A DNA stretch of 9,808 nt from DATMNI01 sp035570275 (GTDB lineage: Bacteria; Acidobacteriota; Terriglobia; Bryobacterales; Bryobacteraceae): contig DATMNI010000369.1 in NCBI GenBank assembly GCA_035570275.1, positions 1 through 9,808 on the forward strand, given 5' to 3'. Made by a program: the position numbers and the translations under genes. Under the pieces are notes generated by a model. That model saw only the letters and a list, made by a program, of their open reading frames with translations, was not told the origin of the DNA and ran no database searches. Of the stretch, positions 1 to 6,462 are shown piece after piece (the first letter of the stretch is position 1; the number at the start of each line of letters is the position of its first letter).

Positions 1-114
1 CCTCTAGTATGGAGCAGGTACTCCAAAATGAAAAGTACTTTGTTATTACAAGAGCAGAATTTTTCACAGCTTCTTAGCCTTAGGGAGCGTTCTTTCCGAG
101 ATACGAGACCGTAT

Positions 115-141
115 TTGAGAAACAGTGTACTAAGCTATTTA
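115..141 (+). promoter_or_regulatory. Weak candidate sigma70-type promoter
   Basis: TTGAGA (115-120, five of six matches to the -35 consensus) is followed after 15 nt by TATTTA (136-141, four of six to the -10). The spacer is shorter than the usual 16-18 nt, so the match is weak. It lies in the AT-rich part of the region and would start transcription near 148-150, about 235 nt before the TPR gene, or exactly at the ATG of the doubtful frame at 150. Confidence 0.2.
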
Positions 142-372
142 ACTTCACGATGGCCCGAAAAAAGCAGGCCGGCGGAGGTGGTGGTGAGCAACCCGTTGCC
201 GCTTGCGTCATTCAGGCGATATTCCCACAGGCGCCGGCGTTCCGATCTCCTGCCGCGTGGTCGCCGGCAGTTGCGCGCACGCCGCCCCGGGCGAACCATT
301 TGCCGGATGTTGCGGATTTGTGGAATCTATCGACGCTCCACGAAGATATTCTGGCGATAATATGGAGTGAAG

Positions 373-377
373 TGGAG
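373..377 (+). promoter_or_regulatory. Ribosome binding site for the 385 GTG start
   Basis: TGGAG lies 7 nt before the GTG at 385, a normal Shine-Dalgarno spacing. The alternative in-frame GTG at 367 has no such sequence at a usable distance. The frame is closed by TAA at 358-360, so no earlier start is possible. Confidence 0.45.
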
Positions 378-384
378 TTGCGCG

Positions 385-1719
385 GTGACTGGAAGCGCCA
401 GTTGGAGCACGTGCCGGATATGGCAAGCGGCTGTCCTGCTGCTGATCGCAAAGGTCCTCGGCGGCGCGGAGGACAATTATGAGTTGCTCTTTCGGCAGGC
501 GGCGGAATTCAGCCAACAGGGAAAATACCAGGAAGCCATCGGCAAGTATAACGCCGCGCTGGCGATGCGGCCAGGAGCGGCGGAAGCGCTCAACAACCTC
601 GCCGTGATGTACTACACGACTGGCAGTTATGCGCGGGCCTGGGACCTGGCTGAGCGGGCGCTGAAAGCGCAGCCTGGGATGGCGTCGGCGGCGCTGATTG
701 CGGGGCTGGCCGCCGTTCGCTGCGACCGGCCCGCGGATGCCATCGCGCCGTTGGAACAAGTGCTTCGTGCCGATCCTGCTAATCGCGATGCCCTGCTAGG
801 ACTAGCCAGCGCACGAATCGGCGCAGGCCAGGTGGCCGAAGCCGCCGCCCTGTATGAAGAACGGACCGCCAATGCCCCCTTGGACGCAGATGCGTGGTAT
901 GGGCAGGCCATCTGTTACGAACGGCTCGCGGAGGCGGCTGCGCGGGAACTCTCGAAGACACCGGGGGCGTCCTCCTATTCCAAGAACTTGCTGGGCGAGT
1001 TTTTGCTGGCTCGCGGAGATGCGCGGTTGGCGCGCGAGGCTTTCGGCGAGGCGGAGGCAGAGTCGCCCATCGCCACGGGTTCTTTGCAGGCAGCGGCTCT
1101 GTATCGCAGGGCTCGGGAACTGGCCGGGAAGTCGAGCGAGGCGTTCTCTCGTTTCGTAGGGCTAGCCCCGGGCGCGTGGCAGGCACACCTCTTCCTGGGC
1201 GACGTGGCGCGCCAGCACCGGGATTTTCCAGCAGCGCTGGAGCATTACCAGCAAGCCGCCGCGCTGCAGCCGCAGAGTCCCGGGCCGTTGCTGGGCATAG
1301 GCACCGTGCGTTGGGAACTGGGAGAATTCGACGCCGCCGAAGCATCGCTGCAGCAGGCGCTGCGGCTGAATCCCGGCTCCTTGCAGGCTATCTTTGAGCT
1401 GGCGAACATCGCCATCCGCCGGCACCAGGATGCGGCTGCGGTTCCCTTTTTGGAGAAGTTTCTGGAAGCTCAGCCCGATGCGGTGGCGGCCCGGGCGGAT
1501 CTGGGGCGCGCATATCTGCACCTGGCTCAGTACGAGAAGGCGGTGGACCAACTGGAAAAAGCCTCGGCCGCCGACCAGCAGGGTGAGATCCACTACCAGT
1601 TGGCCACGGCATTGAGAAAGCTGGGACGCGCCAGGGAAGCCGATGCGGCCCTGCGCGTGTCCACGCAGATCCGGGAAAGTGAACTGGACCGCGCCAGGAA
1701 ACGGAAGGCGGCACAATGA
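385..1719 (+). CDS. Secreted tetratricopeptide repeat (TPR) protein
   Basis: A 444-aa protein built almost wholly of TPR helix pairs. An N-terminal hydrophobic stretch (residues ~15-28, AAVLLLIAKVLGGA) followed by acidic residues looks like a Sec signal peptide without a lipobox, so the protein is probably periplasmic or exported. TPR units with typical small/aromatic spacing begin near residues 31, 66, 100, 134, 266, 300, 334 and 368. A less regular insert at ~171-260 begins with WYGQAICYERLAEAA. TPR folds are protein-binding scaffolds; no catalytic domain is visible. The last ~45 residues (HYQLATALRKLGRAREAD...) match a tail common in acidobacterial TPR proteins, as I recall them. It is colinear with the TPR protein on the opposite strand and converges on it with one base between stops. 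The start is GTG at 385 on Shine-Dalgarno evidence; GTG at 367 would add six residues. The binding partner is unknown. Confidence 0.88.
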   Translation: MTGSASWSTCRIWQAAVLLLIAKVLGGAEDNYELLFRQAAEFSQQGKYQEAIGKYNAALAMRPGAAEALNNLAVMYYTTGSYARAWDLAERALKAQPGMASAALIAGLAAVRCDRPADAIAPLEQVLRADPANRDALLGLASARIGAGQVAEAAALYEERTANAPLDADAWYGQAICYERLAEAAARELSKTPGASSYSKNLLGEFLLARGDARLAREAFGEAEAESPIATGSLQAAALYRRARELAGKSSEAFSRFVGLAPGAWQAHLFLGDVARQHRDFPAALEHYQQAAALQPQSPGPLLGIGTVRWELGEFDAAEASLQQALRLNPGSLQAIFELANIAIRRHQDAAAVPFLEKFLEAQPDAVAARADLGRAYLHLAQYEKAVDQLEKASAADQQGEIHYQLATALRKLGRAREADAALRVSTQIRESELDRARKRKAAQ

Positions 1720-1720
1720 G

Positions 1721-2851
1721 CTAGGGCTGCTGAGTGCTTCGGATCCGCTGGAATTCTGCCAGGGCCGCTTCGGCTTCTTTCGGTTTTCCCGACAGCTTGT
1801 AGGCGCGCCACAAGAGGAAGTGATAACTGCCGTCGGGGTCCGCGTTTACTACCTGCTCCAGTTGCTGCACGGCCTTTTCCGGCTGCCTGCGGGACAAATA
1901 GATGCGGGCCAACACGATGTGCGCGGCGAACAGGCGGGGGTTCCCGGCTACGGCCAGCATGGCGCGCTTCTCGGCATTGTCCGGATCGTTGCGGTGTTCC
2001 AGGATGTCGGCATAGATCGCGTTGGCCTCCGGATCGGCGGGTGAGAGATCCAGGGCGCGATCCAGTTCCGGCAGAGCCCGGTCGAAATCGCCGTTTTTCC
2101 AGTAGGTGGTGGCCAGGCCGAGGTAGGCGGCTTGCATCTTCGGCGCCAGCCGAATGGCGGCTTGATATTCAGGAATTGCATCCACCAGCTTTCCCGAGTC
2201 GCGCAGAGACTCGCCGAGGATCAGGTGCGCGCGCGGCGAGTCCGGAGCCAGTGCGACGGCCTGGTTGAGGGCCACCAACGACTGGTCGAGCAGGCGGCGC
2301 CATTCCGCTGCATTCCCCGGTTCCCTGTGGGCGGCGCGGTTCAGTTGTTCTTCGGCCAGGCTTCGGTAAGTGATTCCCAGGCCGTACCAGCCTTCGGAGA
2401 GCTTGGGGTCACGCTTGACCGCTTCGGCATACGCCGCGTTGGCCTTGGCGAAGTCTCGCAGGGCGACATAAGCCTTGCCCAGGGCTACCAGCGGGGCTGC
2501 CCCCGCGCCATCCAGCGAGCGGGCCCGGTCGAGATACCGAAGGGCTTCGCCGGCGCGGTCCAGTTCCACCAGCGCGACGCCCGCAAAAAGATTGGCGGCG
2601 GTCAGATCCGGCTTCTGCCGGAGGGCGAGGCGGAATTGCTCCAGTGCGTCCTGGTTGCGGCCTGCCAAATGCAGCGTTAATCCGTAGTTGCTGCGGAGTT
2701 CCGGGCTGGCCTGGCCTCCGTTAATCAATCCGGAGTAGAGTGCAGCGGCGGCGGCATAGTCGCCTTTAGCCATCGCCTCGCGTATTTTGCCGGCCACATC
2801 CGTATCGCCCGCAAGGGCCGCGGAGCACAGGAGAATCGGAAGCCAACGCAC
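1721..2851 (-). CDS. Secreted TPR protein, distal gene of the TonB-receptor operon
   Basis: A 376-aa protein starting MRWLPILLCSAALAGD, a short Sec-type signal peptide. The Cys at 9 lacks a small residue before it (ILLC), so a lipoprotein is unlikely and cleavage after ALA or ALAG fits better. TPR units start near residues 18, 52, 86, 120, 206, 240, 274 and 308, with an insert at 155-200 opening WYGLGITYRSLAEEQL. The tail HFLLWRAYKLSGKPKEAEAAL is the usual TPR ending. The GTG start lies 2 nt after the receptor stop (TAG-CA-GTG) and has no Shine-Dalgarno of its own. Translation is therefore probably coupled to the receptor and the two are co-expressed. That context suggests, but does not show, a periplasmic or surface partner of the receptor. 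No SusD-like protein is present. The product is paralogous to the convergent TPR protein on the other strand. Confidence 0.9.
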   Translation of the reverse strand: MRWLPILLCSAALAGDTDVAGKIREAMAKGDYAAAAALYSGLINGGQASPELRSNYGLTLHLAGRNQDALEQFRLALRQKPDLTAANLFAGVALVELDRAGEALRYLDRARSLDGAGAAPLVALGKAYVALRDFAKANAAYAEAVKRDPKLSEGWYGLGITYRSLAEEQLNRAAHREPGNAAEWRRLLDQSLVALNQAVALAPDSPRAHLILGESLRDSGKLVDAIPEYQAAIRLAPKMQAAYLGLATTYWKNGDFDRALPELDRALDLSPADPEANAIYADILEHRNDPDNAEKRAMLAVAGNPRLFAAHIVLARIYLSRRQPEKAVQQLEQVVNADPDGSYHFLLWRAYKLSGKPKEAEAALAEFQRIRSTQQP

Positions 2852-2853
2852 TG

Positions 2854-5800
2854 CTACCAGTATAGTTTCGCCCCCAATTGGATGGATCTGCCGGGGAATG
2901 CGCCGGTGACCCTGCCGAAACTGGGATCGCCGAACGTCGTATTGGGGGAGTAGAAAGCGGCGCGGTTGAACAGGTTGAAAAACTCCGCCCGGAACTGCAG
3001 CTTGGAGCTTTCACTCCAGAGCTTCCAGTATTTCTGTAAAGACGCATCCGTGTTGATAGTCCCCAATGCGCGGATATAACCCGTGGTGCGCGGGACATTG
3101 CCAAACGTGAAAGGAGCGGGCTGGCCGAAGGCTGCCGTATTGAACCATTCGAAGATCGAGGCGTTCGCAAGCCGGGGATCGCCTGTCAGATTGGGACGCT
3201 GGTTACCGCCGAACGAATTGGTATTATTCGTGGCGGCGGTGATAGAAAGCGGGAAGCCATCCTTCAAGCTGGTGATGCCGGAAATCTGCCACCCGCCCAC
3301 GATGGCGTCCGCGAGTTTGCTGGAAGGCGCCAGCTTCTTTCCTTTACCAACGGGAAGTTCGTATATATAGCTTGCGACTAAGGCATGCGGAATGTCGTCG
3401 ATCATTAGAGACTTTTCAAGCGACGTATCATACCAATTGCGCACCGATTGCGCCTGCCCGTTTGTCCATCCTTCGGAACCCTCCGTGTTGGTCAGGTACT
3501 TTGACCAGGTGAAGGACACCAGAAACTGGAGTCCATTCCGGAAGCGGCGGTTGGCGGAAACCGTCAGTGCGTTGTAGCTGCTGAACCCTGCCGGCGGCTG
3601 TACGTCGCTGACCGAAGTATATTCGGGGAACGGACGCAGCAATTGGCCGCGCGGGATGGTGGCGCCTGAAAGCGAGCCCGAGGTAATCACACCCAGGAAG
3701 GGATTGGGAACCGGATCGAGGAGCGCGTTGCCCAGGGACAGGTCCTTTATGGGAAGTTGATTCAACTCGAACGCGCTGCCGAACAGCAGCTTTAAGCCGT
3801 GATTACCGACGTAGTTTGCCTGCAGCACGGTGTCTCCGGCCACCTGGTACTGTACGCCGGCCATCCACTGTTCGATGTAGGGGGTCGCGCGGTTTCGAAG
3901 CACCGCGTTGACTTGCTGGCCCACGTTCGTCGCGCCGCCACCAGCTTTGCCCGCAGGCTGCAGAAGCCCGGTCGGAAAGGGATTGCTCAGCAGATTCTGT
4001 GGGGTAATGCCATCGACGGATCCCACGTACGGAGTGGTCTGCGTGAACCCATTCAGGCTCAGGCCCTGGTAGTCGCCAAATTCGATGGCCGGTGTGTAGA
4101 ACATGCCGAATCCGGCCCGGAACACCAGTTTGTCGGCGGGCGCATAGCTCAGTCCGACGCGGGGCGCCACGTTGTTATATTGGGGATCGTAGACACCGCG
4201 CGGGTTCCGGCCGCCGGTATACACCAGATTTCCAGGCAGGTTGAGTCCGCTGACCTGACTGCTGATCGGGTTCTTGTCGAAGTTGAAGTAGGACAGGCGG
4301 TCGAAGCGGTCCGTGGGAGCATTCTGGAAATCGTATCGGATACCGAGATTCAAAGTCAGATGGCGGTTGACTTTCCAGTCGTCATTGAAAAACCAACCGA
4401 AAAACTTCTTACTGTAAGCTGCCAGCGCGTTAAGGGTAATCCCCCCGCCGTCGCCGGTCCCCAGCATAAAGGAGGCGAAGCCCACGCCGGTCAGAGGGTT
4501 GGCGGAGGTGGGATTAGGTCCCTGCGTGAAGTCCGGCCCGAAGTTGAAAGAAGCCTGCGAGGAGTTGAAGGTGTTCAGGATAAAATCGATGCCCATGAAG
4601 CCCATGGAGAAGGTGTGAGGGCCGTGAACTTTGGTGACATCCACCGACAGCGTGCGGGCCTCGCGAGGCGTGAAGTTCAGGCCGCCGGAGCCCAGTCCAT
4701 TCAACCCGCTGATGTTGATAGCGGGGAAGGCGCCCGGGCCTCCAAAGCTGTCGAGCAGCGCGGGCAGGCCGACCGTGGAGGGATTGAAGGGAACTCCCTG
4801 CGGCTTGCGCCCCTCATTCCAGCGGCCCCAGCCAAAGTTGGTTTCGAGCACCAGCGTAGGGCTGATCGCAAATGTGTACCCCAGGCCGCCATCCCAGCGA
4901 TTGTCGGGAGCCAGGGTGCCATTGCCGCCGGGATCGCTGGCGCCGAAGAACTCACCAGCCAATTGCTTGAACTGGCGCTTCTGTGACCAGCGACCGTAAA
5001 AGTGTTGGCGGTCGTTGATGTTGTGATCGACACGAATAGTGTATTGATCGCTGCCAATGGGCAGCCCGGCGGTCCCCACAAAATTGTTGGTTCCGGTGGC
5101 CGGATCGCCAGCCCGGTTGGGATTGGGCCAGTATTGCAGCAGCTTCTGGGCGACCGGATCGAGCATGTTGGACGGGATGACGTTGTTCGGGAAAGGACTC
5201 CGCACGAATTGCCCGCCTGCCTGGCGCGTGGTGAAAGGGTTAAAAATGGTGGACAGCGACCCATCGGCATTGAATACCTTGGAAAAGTCACCCTGGCGTT
5301 CGAGTTGGGTAGGGACAGTAGTGATTAAGGTGGTGGGTGTCTGCTGGCGCAGTCCTTCATAAGTGCCGAAGATGAAGGTCTTGTCCCGCTGCCTGTAGAT
5401 GCCCGGCAGATACAGCGGGCCGCCGGCCGTGAAACCGAACTGGTTCCGCTTGAACTGGGGCCGGCCCAATCCCTCCGCGTTGTTGAAGAAGTTGTTCGCG
5501 TCGAAGTTGTTGTTGCGCACGAATTCGAAGGCGCTGCCGTGGAAACTGCGCGTACCGGATTTGGTAATGGCATTTACCACGTTGCCCATGCTCCATCCGT
5601 ACTGCGGTGAAAACGAGTTTGTCTGGATCTTGAATTCCTGCAACTCGTCAACACTGGGAACATAGATGATGCCGTCCCAATCTCCGGCGCCGTCCCAGTG
5701 GCCGTCGAGCATGAAGGCGGTAGTGCCGAACCGGCCGCCGCCGAAGTTGAAGAAGGCGATGTCTTGATCGACGTTGCCTTGCGAGCCTGGCGGATTCAGA

Positions 5801-6312
5801 GCCTGATTTTGCTGGCTGTTGTTGACACTCGAATCGAGTTGCACCAGGCCGAAGACATTGCGAATATTCAATGGAAGTTCGACCGCCTGTTTGCTGCTGA
5901 CCTCCGAGCCAACATCGGAACTGCCTGTATTCAGCACGGGCGCGGCACCTTCGACGTCCACCGTCTGCGTCACGGCTCCGATTTCCAATTTGGGATTCAG
6001 CGTGGACGCCTGTCCCACGGCAAGCACAATGTTAGTTTGCCGATAGGTGTTAAAGCCAGCCTTTTCGACCGTCAACTCGTACCGGCCGGGCGGAATCAAG
6101 GCAAACGTAAACCGGCCGGTGTCGCTCGAATCGAATTCACGCGTAAATCCAGTATCTTTGTTCGCAAGTGTAACCTTGGCACCGGGCACTCCTGCGTTCT
6201 TGGGGTCTTCCACAGTGCCATCCAGACGGGCGTTGACCGTTTCGCCCTGCGGGAAGGCCGGAACTGATAGCGCACAAAAAATCGCGAGAAAGAGATAACT
6301 CCGCAGATTCAT
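2854..6312 (-). CDS. Oar-like TonB-dependent outer-membrane receptor
   Basis: An 1152-aa outer-membrane beta-barrel transporter of the Oar-like type abundant in Acidobacteriota. Order: signal peptide (~1-22, hydrophobic YLFLAIFCALSVPAF); carboxypeptidase-regulatory-like Ig-fold domain (~24-110, DGTVEDPKNAGVPGAKVTL through FTFALIPPGRYELTVEKAGF); a possible TonB box QTVDV (116-120); plug domain (~125-255, including ELPLNIRNVFGL, MLDGHWDG and QYGWSMGNVVNAITKSGT); then a long barrel rich in aromatic and Asn/Gly strands (FEFVRNNNFDANNFF, LNLGIRYDFQN, FRAEFFNLFNRAAFY). It ends IQLGAKLYW; a terminal aromatic is the usual BAM insertion signal. Length fits the family (roughly 1050-1250 aa). Such receptors import substrates across the outer membrane using TonB-ExbBD energy; the ligand cannot be read here. 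The ATG at 6312 has a near-perfect Shine-Dalgarno; a longer frame from 6360 would bypass it. The first gene of an operon with the TPR gene downstream. Confidence 0.95.
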   Translation of the reverse strand: MNLRSYLFLAIFCALSVPAFPQGETVNARLDGTVEDPKNAGVPGAKVTLANKDTGFTREFDSSDTGRFTFALIPPGRYELTVEKAGFNTYRQTNIVLAVGQASTLNPKLEIGAVTQTVDVEGAAPVLNTGSSDVGSEVSSKQAVELPLNIRNVFGLVQLDSSVNNSQQNQALNPPGSQGNVDQDIAFFNFGGGRFGTTAFMLDGHWDGAGDWDGIIYVPSVDELQEFKIQTNSFSPQYGWSMGNVVNAITKSGTRSFHGSAFEFVRNNNFDANNFFNNAEGLGRPQFKRNQFGFTAGGPLYLPGIYRQRDKTFIFGTYEGLRQQTPTTLITTVPTQLERQGDFSKVFNADGSLSTIFNPFTTRQAGGQFVRSPFPNNVIPSNMLDPVAQKLLQYWPNPNRAGDPATGTNNFVGTAGLPIGSDQYTIRVDHNINDRQHFYGRWSQKRQFKQLAGEFFGASDPGGNGTLAPDNRWDGGLGYTFAISPTLVLETNFGWGRWNEGRKPQGVPFNPSTVGLPALLDSFGGPGAFPAINISGLNGLGSGGLNFTPREARTLSVDVTKVHGPHTFSMGFMGIDFILNTFNSSQASFNFGPDFTQGPNPTSANPLTGVGFASFMLGTGDGGGITLNALAAYSKKFFGWFFNDDWKVNRHLTLNLGIRYDFQNAPTDRFDRLSYFNFDKNPISSQVSGLNLPGNLVYTGGRNPRGVYDPQYNNVAPRVGLSYAPADKLVFRAGFGMFYTPAIEFGDYQGLSLNGFTQTTPYVGSVDGITPQNLLSNPFPTGLLQPAGKAGGGATNVGQQVNAVLRNRATPYIEQWMAGVQYQVAGDTVLQANYVGNHGLKLLFGSAFELNQLPIKDLSLGNALLDPVPNPFLGVITSGSLSGATIPRGQLLRPFPEYTSVSDVQPPAGFSSYNALTVSANRRFRNGLQFLVSFTWSKYLTNTEGSEGWTNGQAQSVRNWYDTSLEKSLMIDDIPHALVASYIYELPVGKGKKLAPSSKLADAIVGGWQISGITSLKDGFPLSITAATNNTNSFGGNQRPNLTGDPRLANASIFEWFNTAAFGQPAPFTFGNVPRTTGYIRALGTINTDASLQKYWKLWSESSKLQFRAEFFNLFNRAAFYSPNTTFGDPSFGRVTGAFPGRSIQLGAKLYW

Positions 6313-6318
6313 CGAAAT

Positions 6319-6327
6319 CCTCCTCCT
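6319..6327 (-). promoter_or_regulatory. Strong Shine-Dalgarno of the receptor gene
   Basis: On the minus strand AGGAGGAGG ends 6 nt before the ATG at 6312. It is near-perfectly complementary to the 16S rRNA 3' end and settles the start at 6312 rather than at the in-frame ATGs at 6345 and 6360. Confidence 0.85.
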
Positions 6328-6338
6328 ATAAGCCTGAA

Positions 6339-6354
6339 GCGCCATGTCTGGCGC
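6339..6354 (-). promoter_or_regulatory. Perfect 6-bp hairpin in the receptor 5' leader
   Basis: GCGCCA-GACA-TGGCGC on the minus strand forms a GC-rich stem with a 4-nt loop. It lies between the likely transcription start (~6362) and the Shine-Dalgarno (6319-6327). A stem this close to the 5' end could protect the mRNA or be part of leader regulation. No T-tract follows, so it is not an intrinsic terminator. Confidence 0.5.
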
Positions 6355-6368
6355 ACCCATGTGCGGCT

Positions 6369-6399
6369 AGTATACACCTACAATTCGGCCTTCGGTCCC
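6369..6399 (-). promoter_or_regulatory. Probable promoter of the receptor-TPR operon
   Basis: The minus strand has TATACT (6374-6369), five of six matches to the -10 consensus, in an otherwise short AT-enriched gap. The best -35-like hexamer is poor: GGGACC at 6399-6394 with a 19-nt spacer. A start near 6362 would give a leader of about 50 nt. The poor -35 suggests an activator or a different sigma preference. Confidence 0.45.
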
Positions 6400-6411
6400 T
6401 AAAAAGAAGGA

Positions 6412-6424
6412 GTGCTATGTGCTA
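6412..6424 (-). repeat. Short direct repeat upstream of the receptor promoter
   Basis: TAGCAC occurs twice on the minus strand, 7 nt apart (TAGCACATAGCAC), about 50-60 nt upstream of the likely transcription start. That is a usual distance for an activator site. The sequence is short and could be chance. Confidence 0.2.
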
Positions 6425-6462
6425 GAGAGTACCAAAAACTCGGGATGTTTTGACTAACTTAA

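Larger units (their letters stand above)
1..384. other. Upstream region without a convincing gene
   Basis: The first ~145 bases are clearly more AT-rich than the rest of the window, as expected of an intergenic or promoter region. Composition turns GC-rich near 150. A frame opens there with ATG (residues MARKKQAGGGGGEQ...), runs 110 codons to a TGA at 480-482 and overlaps the TPR gene by about 100 bases in another frame. Its third positions are fairly GC-rich, but the product resembles no family I know and no Shine-Dalgarno precedes the ATG. I therefore do not call it a gene. A second open frame, from position 1 to a stop at 358-360, is arginine-rich in its second half, which is typical of out-of-frame reading. 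A short palindrome, AAAGTACTTT, lies at 32-41. Nothing else was recognised. Confidence 0.5.

Noticed and set aside
208..759. Minus-strand open frame of 183 codons at the left end
   Set aside because: It is antisense to the TPR coding region, rich in Arg/Pro, has no recognisable domain, and crosses from intergenic into coding DNA.
3799..4986. Long plus-strand open frame (395 codons) inside the receptor gene
   Set aside because: It is antisense to a well-supported receptor gene, the product matches no family, and long antisense frames are expected in GC-rich coding DNA.
6313..6360. Receptor start at the ATG at 6360 or 6345
   Set aside because: Both place extra residues before the signal peptide and ignore the AGGAGGAGG that fits the ATG at 6312. 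The 6360 start also coincides with the predicted transcription start.
6425..6444. Terminator after the metalloprotease gene (GAGT...ACTC with a T-run)
   Set aside because: The stem is only 4 bp and the T-run lies in the loop, not after the stem. I see no intrinsic terminator between the protease and receptor genes.
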